18,983 bases of DNA from Gammaproteobacteria bacterium (GCA_012735335.1 JAAYHO010000336.1:1-18983); one strand, 5' to 3'. Shown: positions 1 through 10,793, counted from the first letter of the stretch. Notes: generated from the letters alone by a model not told the origin. Numbers and translations are program-made.

Positions 1-1
1 C

Positions 2-814
2 AACCGTATCTACTCGCCCTCAGCCATCAACCTGCTGTGGCTCAGCGCAAGCACTTCGGCCACTGTGGGCGCTGCCCTGGAGCAACTGACCCGCTTTTTC
101 CCGATCATGAGCACCCAGGTGCGGCTGAAGTTAGAGCGCACCGCCGATGAGTCGCGCCTGTTGCTGACCCCAGTGGGCGATCCCCATGTGCAACATATTG
201 AAGCCGTGCTGGGCTATCTCGGTCGCGGGCTCAATCAACTGGATGATGCAGGCAAGGGCCTGTTCAAGCGTGCCACCTTGGGTCGCACACCGGAGGATCT
301 GAGCTCATGCCATCGCCTGCTCGAGTGTGACGAGGTGGTGTACGCTGACGCCTATTCGATAACCATAGCGCACTCCATGCTCGACCAGCCGCTGGTGACC
401 GCTGATGCTTTTATCTGCACACGGCTGACCGACACCCTGCAGGACATGATTGCCAACCAGCCGAGCCCTGACCTGGTAGAGCAGGTAAAGCGCCGGGTGC
501 AGTTGCTGCTCGGCTCCGGCGATATCAGTGTGGAGCGGGTTGCCAGCCCGCTGAATATCAGCCCCCGACATCTGCGCCGGAAGCTGAGCCAGGAGGGGAC
601 TTCCTACGAGCAGCTGGTGGACGAAGTACGCCGGGAGACGGCAATTCGCATGATCGGCGAAGGTGAGCTGTCGTTGACCAGCATCGCCTACGAGCTGGGC
701 TTCCTCGATCCCAGCAGCTTTACCCGGGCATTCCGCCGCTGGACCAACATGAGTCCAACCAGCTTTCGCCAGCAGGTCAGTGAGCTACCGGACGGCTCGA
801 CCGGCTCATCATGA
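2..814 (+). CDS. AraC-family transcriptional regulator, 5'-truncated by window edge
   Basis: This is a DNA-binding regulator whose reading frame is open to the left edge, so the true start lies outside; 270 residues are visible. The visible N-terminal part resembles the arabinose-binding-like sensing domain found in many Pseudomonas AraC-type regulators of about 330-350 residues. If that is right, roughly 60-80 residues are missing. The last 100 residues are a double helix-turn-helix: the first helix pair is around the SVERVASPLNISPRHLRRKL segment (bases about 529-588) and the second ends in the family signature AYELGFLDPSSFTRAFRRW followed by SPTSFR (bases about 688-770). The stop TGA is at 812-814. 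A GTG at 65 begins the longest closed frame, but homologous-looking sequence continues upstream of it, so it is not the start. The regulated genes are probably left of the window. The gene converges on dusC. The family call is firm; the ligand and targets are unknown. Confidence 0.9.
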   Translation, partial: NRIYSPSAINLLWLSASTSATVGAALEQLTRFFPIMSTQVRLKLERTADESRLLLTPVGDPHVQHIEAVLGYLGRGLNQLDDAGKGLFKRATLGRTPEDLSSCHRLLECDEVVYADAYSITIAHSMLDQPLVTADAFICTRLTDTLQDMIANQPSPDLVEQVKRRVQLLLGSGDISVERVASPLNISPRHLRRKLSQEGTSYEQLVDEVRRETAIRMIGEGELSLTSIAYELGFLDPSSFTRAFRRWTNMSPTSFRQQVSELPDGSTGSS

Positions 815-894
815 TGCGCTGAGGCACGATAGCCCCCCTCATTGAGATCCCAAAAGGCGTAGCAGTCATAGAACTCGAAGTGGTCGGCGAGCAC

Positions 895-928
895 TGGATT
901 GCCGCGTCGCTGAGCTTCTCACATGACG
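895..928 (-). repeat. Palindromic repeat, diverged arm A
   Basis: This 34-bp arm begins TGGATTGCCGCGTCGCTGAG and ends in ATGACG. It matches the right arm of the complete element at 4528-4563 (same TGGATTGCCGCGT start and TGACG end), with substitutions and a two-base length difference. It lies in inverted orientation to the arm at 988-1022, but the two face outwards, the reverse of the 4471-4563 element. Confidence 0.75.
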
Positions 929-987
929 ATGGAAGGCAAGCTACACTGCACTGTGGCGCACCCACCCACATGCCAGCACACCCACGC

Positions 988-1022
988 CGTCATTGCGAGC
1001 CCGCAGGGCGTGGCAATCCATG
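988..1022 (+). repeat. Palindromic repeat, arm B with internal hairpin
   Basis: This arm begins CGTCATTGCGAGCCC and ends GGCGTGGCAATCCA. It is nearly identical to the left arm of the element at 4471-4504, differing mainly by one base in the loop (GCA here, GTCA there). It folds as ATTGC paired with GCAAT, with an inner GCCC/GGGC stem. It ends about 16 bases past the dusC stop codon and so may protect or terminate the dusC transcript; that role is inference. Confidence 0.8.
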
Positions 1023-1037
1023 GACATCGCAGCCAGC

Positions 1038-4375
<3,338 letters not shown>

Positions 4376-4404
4376 TCATTCATCGAAGCAGGAACAGGGC
4401 GGTG

Positions 4405-4413
4405 ATTGTAGCA
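4405..4413 (-). promoter_or_regulatory. Candidate extended -10 promoter for ligA
   Basis: Read on the minus strand this is TGCTACAAT: a TG at the extended -10 position, one base, then TACAAT, which matches TATAAT at five of six positions. A transcript would start near 4398, about 29 bases before the ligA ATG. The -35 region has no match to TTGACA, which is common for extended -10 promoters. This is a sequence match only. Confidence 0.45.
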
Positions 4414-4470
4414 GGACAGTGCAATGACGGGTGTGGAGCACCGCTACTCAGCACCTGCCCTCACCCCCAA

Positions 4471-4563
4471 CGTCATTGCGAGCCCGTCAGGGCGTGGCAA
4501 TCCATCGTGCAGTGGCTCCGGCCCCCATGGATTGCCGCGTTGCTGAGGCTCCTCGCAGTGACG
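4471..4563. repeat. Complete 93-bp dispersed palindromic (REP/REPIN-like) element
   Basis: The left arm (4471-4504, CGTCATTGCGAG...GGCAATCCA) and right arm (4528-4563, TGGATTGCCGCG...GCAGTGACG) are imperfect inverted copies of each other around a 23-base spacer. Each arm also folds alone: the left has ATTGC/GCAAT with inner GCCC/GGGC, and the right, read on the minus strand, has GAGG/CCTC inside an imperfect outer stem. Further copies lie at 895-928 and 988-1022. The layout of two inverted, individually folding arms is that of REPIN or BIME elements, and the CATTGCGAG...GGCAATCC theme resembles dispersed repeats I know from many proteobacteria. It occupies the zipA-ligA gap, starting 7 bases after the zipA stop, and could end, slow or stabilise the polycistronic message. 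Confidence 0.85.
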
Positions 4564-4569
4564 ATAAGC

Positions 4570-5415
4570 TCAGCGCCGCAACCCTAGCCGCTTGCGCTCG
4601 AACTCGGCGATGCGCTGACGATAGTGCTCAATAGTCTGTGCAGTCAGCACACTGCGGTTTTCGTCCTTGAGATCGCCGCCCAGTTCCTGGGACAGTTTGC
4701 GCGCCGAGGCGATCATCAGGTCCAGCGCCTGTTTCGGGTGGCGCGGGCCGGGCAGGCTCATGAAGAAGCTCACCGCCCGCACCTGGGTATTCTCCAGCTC
4801 ATCAGGCTCGAAATAGCCGGGCTTGAGCGCGTTGGCCATGGAGAACAGTACATCGCCATTACCGGTCATGCTTTCGTGGCGGTGGAAAATATTCATGTCA
4901 CCAAAACGCAGACCACTTTCCATCACGCTCTGCAGCATGGCTGCGCCGGAGAAGCCTGTATCGTCACGGGCCACCACGTTGATTACCAACACCTCTTCCA
5001 CTGGCGCTCGTTCGGGGCTGGCGGCGGGGGCATCATCTTTTGCCGCCTGCGGTGTTTCAGCGGTATCACGCTTCTTGCGCGAGGTGCGTTTTGGCTCCGG
5101 CCACTCGGGCTCTGCGCCAGTGTCGCCCAGATCAAGCCCCACCTGCTCCGGCTGACGCTCGGGCATCATCGGCTCGTCGATGGCCGAACCGAAATCATCC
5201 CCGAACGTGGGTTCTTCACGCTCGCCATGCGACACCACCCGGGGCGGGCCAAGCAACTCATCATGCTCGGGAGTATCGGGCAGATCCTGCAGGTTACGTT
5301 CCAGCTTGAGGCGTATGCGCGAGCGCCCGCCCATCCGCCGCCAGCCGTCAAAAAGAATCCCCGTAATCACCAGAAGGCCAATAACAATCAGCCATTCACG
5401 CAAACCAAAATCCAT
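4570..5415 (-). CDS. zipA: Cell division protein ZipA
   Basis: ZipA is an inner-membrane protein that tethers FtsZ to the membrane and helps recruit later divisome proteins. This 281-residue version shows the family layout. A short N-terminal transmembrane anchor (about residues 9-22, WLIVIGLLVITGIL) is followed by a basic stretch (DGWRRMGGRSRIR). A long charged, proline-rich linker (about 40-140) leads to the C-terminal FtsZ-binding domain from about residue 140 (EEVLVINVVARDDTGFSGAAM) to the end. Characteristic pieces are SGLRFGDMNIFHRH, SMANALKPGYF and VRAVSFFMSLPGPRHPKQALDLMI. The ATG at 5415 gives the family N-terminus MxxGLREWLIVIG; only a weak GGGAAC precedes it. It lies between smc (146 bp upstream) and ligA, the usual order in Pseudomonas as I recall it. 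Two inverted repeats precede the gene. Confidence 0.96.
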   Translation of the reverse strand: MDFGLREWLIVIGLLVITGILFDGWRRMGGRSRIRLKLERNLQDLPDTPEHDELLGPPRVVSHGEREEPTFGDDFGSAIDEPMMPERQPEQVGLDLGDTGAEPEWPEPKRTSRKKRDTAETPQAAKDDAPAASPERAPVEEVLVINVVARDDTGFSGAAMLQSVMESGLRFGDMNIFHRHESMTGNGDVLFSMANALKPGYFEPDELENTQVRAVSFFMSLPGPRHPKQALDLMIASARKLSQELGGDLKDENRSVLTAQTIEHYRQRIAEFERKRLGLRR

Positions 5416-5452
5416 GAATATAGTGTTCCCGTCTGTTATGCCGTATCTATGG

Positions 5453-5476
5453 GACAGCGCGCTGGCGGACGCTGTC
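5453..5476. repeat. Inverted repeat in the smc-zipA gap (GACAGCG/CGCTGTC)
   Basis: A perfect 7-bp inverted repeat, GACAGCG at 5453-5459 and CGCTGTC at 5470-5476, flanks a 10-base spacer. It can form a hairpin in the smc-zipA transcript about 40 bases before the zipA start. No T-run follows on the minus strand, so it is not an intrinsic terminator. It may be an operator, a processing site or chance. Confidence 0.4.
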
Positions 5477-5489
5477 AGAACTTCCCTGT

Positions 5490-5512
5490 GGACATGTCAT
5501 TTCCACATGTCC
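5490..5512. repeat. Inverted repeat in the smc-zipA gap (GGACATGT/ACATGTCC)
   Basis: A perfect 8-bp inverted repeat, GGACATGT at 5490-5497 and ACATGTCC at 5505-5512, is separated by 7 bases. Each arm contains the palindrome ACATGT, and the two hexamers are 13 bp apart centre to centre. That spacing suits either an RNA hairpin or a dimeric operator. No T-run follows on the minus strand. Confidence 0.45.
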
Positions 5513-5561
5513 TGCTCATGCAGACAGTATCATGCCAGCGGGCAGTTTTGCACCGGGCGAT

Positions 5562-8500
5562 TCACGCTTCCGCCAGCGCAGCCGCCTCTTCTACATCCAC
5601 TGTGACAAGTCTTGAGCAGCCAGGTTCATGCATGGTCACCCCCATCAGTTGATCAGCCATCTCCATGGCGATCTTGTTGTGGGTGATATAGATGAACTGC
5701 ACCTTGCTCGACATCTCCTTGACCATCCGCGCGTAACGCCCGACGTTGGCGTCATCCAGCGGCGCGTCAACCTCGTCCAGCATGCAGAACGGTGCCGGGT
5801 TGAGTTGGAAGATGGAGAACACCAGGGCGATGGCGGTCAGCGCCTTTTCCCCGCCGGAAAGCAGGTGAATGGTGCTGTTCTTCTTGCCCGGCGGACGGGC
5901 CATGATGGTTACCCCGGTATCCAGCAGGTCTTCGCCGCTGAGCTCCAGCCAGGCGCTGCCGCCACCGAACACCTTGGGAAACAGCTCCTGCAGGCCGCCA
6001 TTGACCTTGTCGAAGGTTTCCTTGAAGCGGCTGCGGGTTTCCCGGTCGATCTTGCGGATGACCTGTTCCAGGGTCTGCAGCGCCTCTTCCAGATCCGCAT
6101 TCTGCGCGTCCAGATAGCGCTTGCGCTCGGACTGCTGTTCATACTCGTCAATCGCTGCCAGGTTGATCGCGCCGAGGCGCTGTATCTGGGCGTCCAGACG
6201 GCTGAGCTGCTGCTCCCAGTCAGCCTCGGTGGCTTCCGGCGGCAGCGTGGCGATCACGCCCTGCAGGTCATATCCGGCCTCCAGCAGTTGCTCCTGCAGG
6301 CCCTGACGACGGGTCTGCATGTCCCGCGCCAGCAGGCGCTGCTCATCCAGTTGGCTGCGGATCAGCTGCGCCTGCTGCTCGGCCTGATTGCGGCGGCGCT
6401 CCTGCTCGCGCATCTGCTGATCGATCTGTTCCAGCTGCTGGCGGGCCGTGCCCAGGTCCTGTTCGGCCTGCACCCGCCGCTCCAGCAGTTCTTCCAGCTC
6501 GAAACGCTTGTCCTCCTCCGGCCCCCGGGCTTCTTCCAGCTGCATCAGCAGCTGTTCCCGGCGCTCGGCCAGGCGCTCGGTCTGCACCTGCAGGCGTTCC
6601 AGCCCCTGCCCGGTGGAATCCAGTTGGGCCCTGACGGACTGCACCCGCAATGCCAGTTGGTGGGCTCTATCCTTGTTCTGCCGGGCCTGCTGGCGGGCCA
6701 TATCCAGTTGTTCGCGCACCTGCTCGCGCTGGGCCAGCAGCTCTTCCCGGCGACTGCTGTCGGTCGCCATGCGTTCCAGCGCGTCCTGCAGGATGAGTCG
6801 CGCCTCGCCCAGTTGCTCCAGCTCCTCGCTGCGCTGGGCGCGGATATCCTCGAGATCGGCGACAATCCGCTGACGGCGGGCGTGGATCTGCTCCAGACGC
6901 ACCTGCCGAGCGGAGTTCTGCGCCTTGAGCTCGCCCTGCTCGCGCCCCAGTCGGGCAAGATTCTGCTGCAGGCCGTCACGCCGGACCTCCAACTGATGGA
7001 TACCCTCACGCAATGCCGCCAGCTGTTCTTCACCCTCGGCCAACTGGTCCTGCTGCTGCTCGAGACTGGCCTGCAGCTGCTGCATTTCCTGATGCCGGGC
7101 GAGTACGCCGGTGTCCTGCTCGTCCCCGGCGCGGAAACGCAGCCAGTTGCGGCCCAGCCAGTGCCCGGCGGGGGTAATCACTGATTCATGGCTGGCCAGC
7201 GAGCCGCGCAAAGCCAGCGCCTGGGACAGATCCGCCGCAGTACGCACGTTGCCCAGCCAGGGAGTCAGATCCAGTGTCGAGCTGACCTTGGCCAGCAGGC
7301 TGTCGGTTGTCGGCACCTGCTGCTGCGTCGCCTGCACCCGCTCCACCAGCCGCAGATGCCCCTGCTGGAAGTCTTCAATGCCGCTGTGCAGTTGCTCCAG
7401 GGAGTCGAGGCTGACCGCCTGCAGATCATCGGCCAGCACCAGCTCCACGGCCCGCTCCCAGCCCTGCTCCACCTGCAACTGGGAAGCCAGCAGCGCCGCC
7501 CCCTCCAACCCCTGTTCGCGCAACCACTGCTGGACGCCTTCGCCCTGATCCAGTGCCGCCTGCTGCAAAGCCTCCAGCGAAGCCAGTCGTCCACCCTGAC
7601 GCTGATATTCACCACGGCGGATATCCAGCTCCTGGGTCAGAGCACTGAGGGTGTCACGATCCTGTTGCAGGGTGTCGGTCAGCTCCTCCAGCTGCTGCTG
7701 ATCGCTTTCCGAACGCAGCTCCAGTTCGGCCAGTTGCTCGGCCAGTTCCGCCACCTCATCTTCCAGGCCATCCACCGCCAGAGTGCGGCTTTCCTCTTCC
7801 AGACGCTTTATCCGCTCGGCAAAGCGCTCGATACTCTGTTCCAGGTGGCGGATGCGGGACTGCTCCACCTCGGCCTGCTGACGCGGCGCGTTGGCACTCT
7901 GGTTGAATTCCTCCCAGGCACCCTGCCATTGCTGCTGGGCCTCCTCGGCGGCAAAAGTCGCGGCGGCGGTATCCTCGTCGGCGGCGCCGGCCATCTCCAG
8001 CTCCGGCTCGGTCCGTTCCAACTCGGCGTTCAGGTCAGCCAGCAGCGCCTGATCCTGACCCAGATGGCTCTGCGCCTCCTGCCAGGCCTGTTCGGTCTGC
8101 TGCAGATCCTCCTGCAACTGGCGCTGACGATCCCGGCTGAACTGCATGGCCTGCTCGATGCGGCTGATTTCCGCGCCGATGCTGTAGTAGCGGGCCTGCA
8201 CCTGATTGAAGCTGTCATTCAGTTCGGTGTGCTGATCGCGGCGTTTCTCGATCTCGCTGTCGGCGTTGCGCTGTTCGGCGATGATCGCTTCCAGCGCCAC
8301 CTCCAGACTGCGCACCTGATGCTCGCGCTCACCGGTCAGCGCATCCAGCCCCTGCCAGCGCAGGGCCTGCAGCTGGGCTTTGAGCTGACGCTCCTCGGCC
8401 TTCCAGGTCTTGTACTTCTCCGCCGCCTGAGCCTGGCGGTGCAGGTGCGCCAACTGGCGCTCCAGCTCCTCGCGCAGATCGGTCAGGCGCTCGAGGTTCT

Positions 8501-9065
8501 CGTGGGTACGGCGGATACGGTTTTCCGTCTCCCGGCGGCGCTCCTTGTATTTGGAGATGCCCGCCGCTTCTTCTATAAACAGTCGCAACTCATCGGGTTT
8601 AGCTTCGATGAGCTTGGAGATCATGCCCTGCTCGATAATGGAATAGCTGCGCGGGCCCAGCCCGGTACCGAGGAAGATATCGGTGATATCCCGGCGGCGG
8701 CATTTGGTGCCGTTGAGAAAATACTGGTTCTGCGCTTCGCGGGTAACCTTGCGGCGGATGGAGATCTCGTTATAACCGGCGTACTCGCCCTGCAAGGTGC
8801 CGTCACTGTTATCGAACACCAGCTCGATGGAGGCCTGGCCGACCGGTTTGCGGGTATTGGAACCGTTGAAGATGACGTCGGTCATCGACTCGCCGCGCAG
8901 GTTCTTCGCCGAGCTTTCACCCATTACCCAGCGCACCGCATCAATGATGTTGGACTTGCCACAGCCGTTAGGGCCTACTACCGCCGCCATATTGCTCGGA
9001 AAGTGAACGGTAGTCGGGTCGACAAATGATTTGAAGCCCGCCAACTTGATGCATTTCAATCGCAT
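5562..9065 (-). CDS. smc: Chromosome segregation ATPase SMC
   Basis: SMC forms the ring-shaped bacterial condensin with ScpA and ScpB (not in this window) and uses ATP to organise and segregate the chromosome. The 1167 residues show every part. The N-terminal head has FKSFVDPTTVHF and Walker A GPNGCGKSN (residues 31-39). A long Glu/Gln-rich coiled coil runs from about 165 to 500 and a globular hinge from about 505 to 650. The returning coil follows, then the C-terminal head with signature LSGGEKALTAIAL (from residue 1069) and Walker B FCMLDEVDAPLDDANV (from about 1093), ending with YITHNK. Length is near the roughly 1160 residues usual for Pseudomonas SMC. The ATG at 9065 is preceded by AAGGAT about ten bases upstream. 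It is the first gene of the smc-zipA-ligA-dusC run and is divergent from the SLC13 gene. I found no convincing -35/-10 pair for it. Confidence 0.98.
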   Translation of the reverse strand: MRLKCIKLAGFKSFVDPTTVHFPSNMAAVVGPNGCGKSNIIDAVRWVMGESSAKNLRGESMTDVIFNGSNTRKPVGQASIELVFDNSDGTLQGEYAGYNEISIRRKVTREAQNQYFLNGTKCRRRDITDIFLGTGLGPRSYSIIEQGMISKLIEAKPDELRLFIEEAAGISKYKERRRETENRIRRTHENLERLTDLREELERQLAHLHRQAQAAEKYKTWKAEERQLKAQLQALRWQGLDALTGEREHQVRSLEVALEAIIAEQRNADSEIEKRRDQHTELNDSFNQVQARYYSIGAEISRIEQAMQFSRDRQRQLQEDLQQTEQAWQEAQSHLGQDQALLADLNAELERTEPELEMAGAADEDTAAATFAAEEAQQQWQGAWEEFNQSANAPRQQAEVEQSRIRHLEQSIERFAERIKRLEEESRTLAVDGLEDEVAELAEQLAELELRSESDQQQLEELTDTLQQDRDTLSALTQELDIRRGEYQRQGGRLASLEALQQAALDQGEGVQQWLREQGLEGAALLASQLQVEQGWERAVELVLADDLQAVSLDSLEQLHSGIEDFQQGHLRLVERVQATQQQVPTTDSLLAKVSSTLDLTPWLGNVRTAADLSQALALRGSLASHESVITPAGHWLGRNWLRFRAGDEQDTGVLARHQEMQQLQASLEQQQDQLAEGEEQLAALREGIHQLEVRRDGLQQNLARLGREQGELKAQNSARQVRLEQIHARRQRIVADLEDIRAQRSEELEQLGEARLILQDALERMATDSSRREELLAQREQVREQLDMARQQARQNKDRAHQLALRVQSVRAQLDSTGQGLERLQVQTERLAERREQLLMQLEEARGPEEDKRFELEELLERRVQAEQDLGTARQQLEQIDQQMREQERRRNQAEQQAQLIRSQLDEQRLLARDMQTRRQGLQEQLLEAGYDLQGVIATLPPEATEADWEQQLSRLDAQIQRLGAINLAAIDEYEQQSERKRYLDAQNADLEEALQTLEQVIRKIDRETRSRFKETFDKVNGGLQELFPKVFGGGSAWLELSGEDLLDTGVTIMARPPGKKNSTIHLLSGGEKALTAIALVFSIFQLNPAPFCMLDEVDAPLDDANVGRYARMVKEMSSKVQFIYITHNKIAMEMADQLMGVTMHEPGCSRLVTVDVEEAAALAEA

Positions 9066-9168
9066 TGAATCGTTGATCCTTGTTTCTGAGCCGGATAAAC
9101 GGCTGCCAAGCAGTCTTTTTACCTGCTCTGGAAACTAAATAGAAGCGCTGCCAAAGAAATGCGCGTTT

Positions 9169-9179
9169 GTCTACTAGAC
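9169..9179. promoter_or_regulatory. Perfect palindrome GTCTA-C-TAGAC, possible operator
   Basis: The 11-mer is a perfect inverted repeat around one central base. It lies about 70 bp before the sigma-54-like site and about 105 bp from the smc start. Position and symmetry suit a dimeric regulator acting on either gene, but I do not recognise the motif of a specific protein. Confidence 0.4.
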
Positions 9180-9240
9180 TAATTTGAAGGAACCGGCAGT
9201 AGCGCAGCACAAGAGCTCTCCGGCAGAATTTGCGGTTTGC

Positions 9241-9255
9241 TGGTGAGAACGTTGC
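9241..9255 (+). promoter_or_regulatory. Candidate sigma-54 (-24/-12) promoter for the SLC13 gene
   Basis: The sequence TGGTGAGAACGTTGC has the invariant GG and GC of RpoN promoters at the required ten-base spacing, plus the TTGC of the -12 element and the TGG of the -24 element. The CAC part of the -24 consensus is not matched. Transcription would start near 9266, about 55 bases before the ATG. C4-dicarboxylate uptake in pseudomonads is known to use RpoN with DctB/DctD, which makes the match plausible but does not prove it. Confidence 0.35.
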
Positions 9256-9320
9256 CGCCAGTGCTCCCTGAGAACTGCCTGCACCACCACAGACATTCAA
9301 TTCAACCATGGAAAATCACA

Positions 9321-10772
9321 ATGACCGAACTTGCCACTGACAACCGGGGAGTACCGATCAGCAGTCGCATCGGCTTCTGGGCAGGACTGATCCCGCTGCT
9401 GCTGGTCTGGCTGCTGCCCGCGCCAGGCGATATGAGCCAGGACGCCTGGATGACCGCCGGAATGATGATGCTGATGGCCATCTGGTGGGCTACTGAAGCC
9501 CTGCCCATACCGGCCACAGCGCTGGTACCTATTGTACTGATTCCCGCCTTCGGGATCGGCACCATCGGCCAGGCAACTTCGCCTTATGCCAACCCGGTGA
9601 TTTTCCTGTTCCTCGGTGGTTTCATGCTCGGCATGTCCATGCAGCGCTGGAACCTGCACAAACGCATCGCTCTGTGGGTGTTGATTGCCGTTGGCAGCAA
9701 CCCCCGTCGGCAGATTGCCGGGGTCATGGTCGCCACGGCCTTTATCGGTATGTGGGTCAGTAACACCGCCACCGCAATCATGATGCTGCCCATCGGCATG
9801 TCGATCATCGCCATGACCAAGAGTGACAACGAGGAAGATCTGGCACGTTTCAGCAGAGCCTTGATGCTGTGCATCGCCTATGCTGCCAGCGCCGGCGGCA
9901 TCGCCACGCTGATCGGCACGCCACCCAACGCGCTGCTGGCCGGCTACCTGCTTGAAACACATGGCATCCAGGTCGGCTTTGCACAGTGGATGGTGGTGGG
10001 CTTGCCGATCTCCATCGGCATGCAGATCTTCATCTGGGCCTGGCTGACCCGTGGCGGTTTCAAGCTGGGCGACAGCTCTGCCACCGGTGACATGTTGCGC
10101 CAGCAACTGGCTGAGCTGGGCCCGCTGAGCACCGGCGAGAAGCGCACTGCAATGATCGGCGTTCTGATGGCCCTGGCCTGGATCCTGCAGCCGGTACTGA
10201 AGACCTGGATGCCCTGGCTGAGCGATGCACTGATCGCCATCGCCGGCTCGCTGCTGATGTTCCTGACGCCAGTAAACAAGGCCAAACGCGAATTCGTCAT
10301 GGACTGGAATGCCACCCGAGACATGCCCTGGGGAATACTGGTGCTCTTTGGCGGCGGCTTGTCGCTGGCCGCAGTGATTACCCGCTCAGGCCTGTCCGAA
10401 TGGATTGCCGGCAGCTTCGATGGCATCGGCGTACTGCCCGCCCTGTTGCTGGTGGGCGTAGTCGTAGCCTCCATCAACCTGCAGACCGAGATCACCAGTA
10501 ACACCGCCACAGCAGCAACCTTCCTGCCGCTGATGGGTGCGCTGGCCGTGTCCATGGGTGTTTCACCCGTATTGCTGGCTATCCCCACTGCGCTGGCGGC
10601 CAGCTGCGCCTTCATGATGCCGGTGGCGACCCCACCGAACGCCATCGTGTTTGCCAGCGGACATCTCAAGATAAGCCACATGATCCAGAACGGTTTCGCC
10701 ATCACCCTGTTCTCGATAGTGACCATTACCCTGCTGGGTTATTTCCTGGTTGGCGTGGCCTTCTCCCTGTAA
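9321..10772 (+). CDS. SLC13/DASS-family sodium-coupled anion (dicarboxylate-type) transporter
   Basis: This is an inner-membrane secondary transporter of the divalent anion:sodium symporter family, which imports di- or tricarboxylates or sulfate with Na+. The 483 residues are hydrophobic, with about a dozen membrane segments in two homologous halves. Each half carries the family substrate/sodium motif SNT: SNTAT at 147-151 and again at 393-397. They are followed by the matching loops GTPPNALLAGY (from about 199) and ATPPNAIVF (from about 436). SNT in both halves is typical of carboxylate carriers, but the substrate cannot be read from sequence. The ATG at 9321 was chosen because homology-like sequence begins there and a GGAAA lies at a suitable distance upstream. 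A TTG at 9237 in the same frame would add 28 unlikely residues and sits before the candidate promoter. The gene stands alone and ends in a strong terminator. Confidence 0.92.
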   Translation: MTELATDNRGVPISSRIGFWAGLIPLLLVWLLPAPGDMSQDAWMTAGMMMLMAIWWATEALPIPATALVPIVLIPAFGIGTIGQATSPYANPVIFLFLGGFMLGMSMQRWNLHKRIALWVLIAVGSNPRRQIAGVMVATAFIGMWVSNTATAIMMLPIGMSIIAMTKSDNEEDLARFSRALMLCIAYAASAGGIATLIGTPPNALLAGYLLETHGIQVGFAQWMVVGLPISIGMQIFIWAWLTRGGFKLGDSSATGDMLRQQLAELGPLSTGEKRTAMIGVLMALAWILQPVLKTWMPWLSDALIAIAGSLLMFLTPVNKAKREFVMDWNATRDMPWGILVLFGGGLSLAAVITRSGLSEWIAGSFDGIGVLPALLLVGVVVASINLQTEITSNTATAATFLPLMGALAVSMGVSPVLLAIPTALAASCAFMMPVATPPNAIVFASGHLKISHMIQNGFAITLFSIVTITLLGYFLVGVAFSL

Positions 10773-10793
10773 GGCCATCTCGAGCAGCACAGC

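Larger units (their letters stand above)
815..1037. other. Convergent intergenic region with two outward-facing repeat halves
   Basis: These 223 bp separate the end of the AraC-type gene from the end of dusC. I see no convincing gene. The stretch holds two diverged copies of the repeat arm described at 895-928 and 988-1022. Each arm can fold on its own, so they are the only candidates for transcription end signals here; no hairpin followed by a T-run is present. Confidence 0.6.
9066..9320. other. Divergent promoter region between smc and the SLC13 gene
   Basis: These 255 bp must carry the promoters for smc (leftward) and the transporter (rightward). I can point to a palindrome at 9169-9179 and a sigma-54-like site at 9241-9255. 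For smc, the minus strand has TTGGCA and TAGACA as possible -35 boxes, but neither has a -10 box at a suitable distance. Confidence 0.5.

Noticed and set aside
688..894. Short minus-strand frame beginning with GTG at 894 (peptide start MLADHFEFYDCYAFWDLNEGG)
   Set aside because: The first 27 residues look oddly protein-like and non-coding DNA lies opposite, so it could be the tail of a decayed gene cut by the repeat. However, it has no ribosome site, most of it is antisense to the AraC HTH, and I recognise no family.
5628..9029. Long plus-strand frames (518 and 613 codons) opposite smc
   Set aside because: These are Leu/Gln-rich mirror products of the SMC coiled-coil codons, without family motifs.
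9237..9320. In-frame TTG start for the SLC13 gene at 9237
   Set aside because: It would add 28 residues unlike a transporter N-terminus, and it precedes the candidate promoter. ATG 9321 is the better start.
9308..9340. Ten-codon upstream ORF overlapping the SLC13 start in another frame
   Set aside because: ATG at 9308 to TGA at 9338-9340 is real as a frame, but no ribosome site precedes it, so regulation by it is unsupported.
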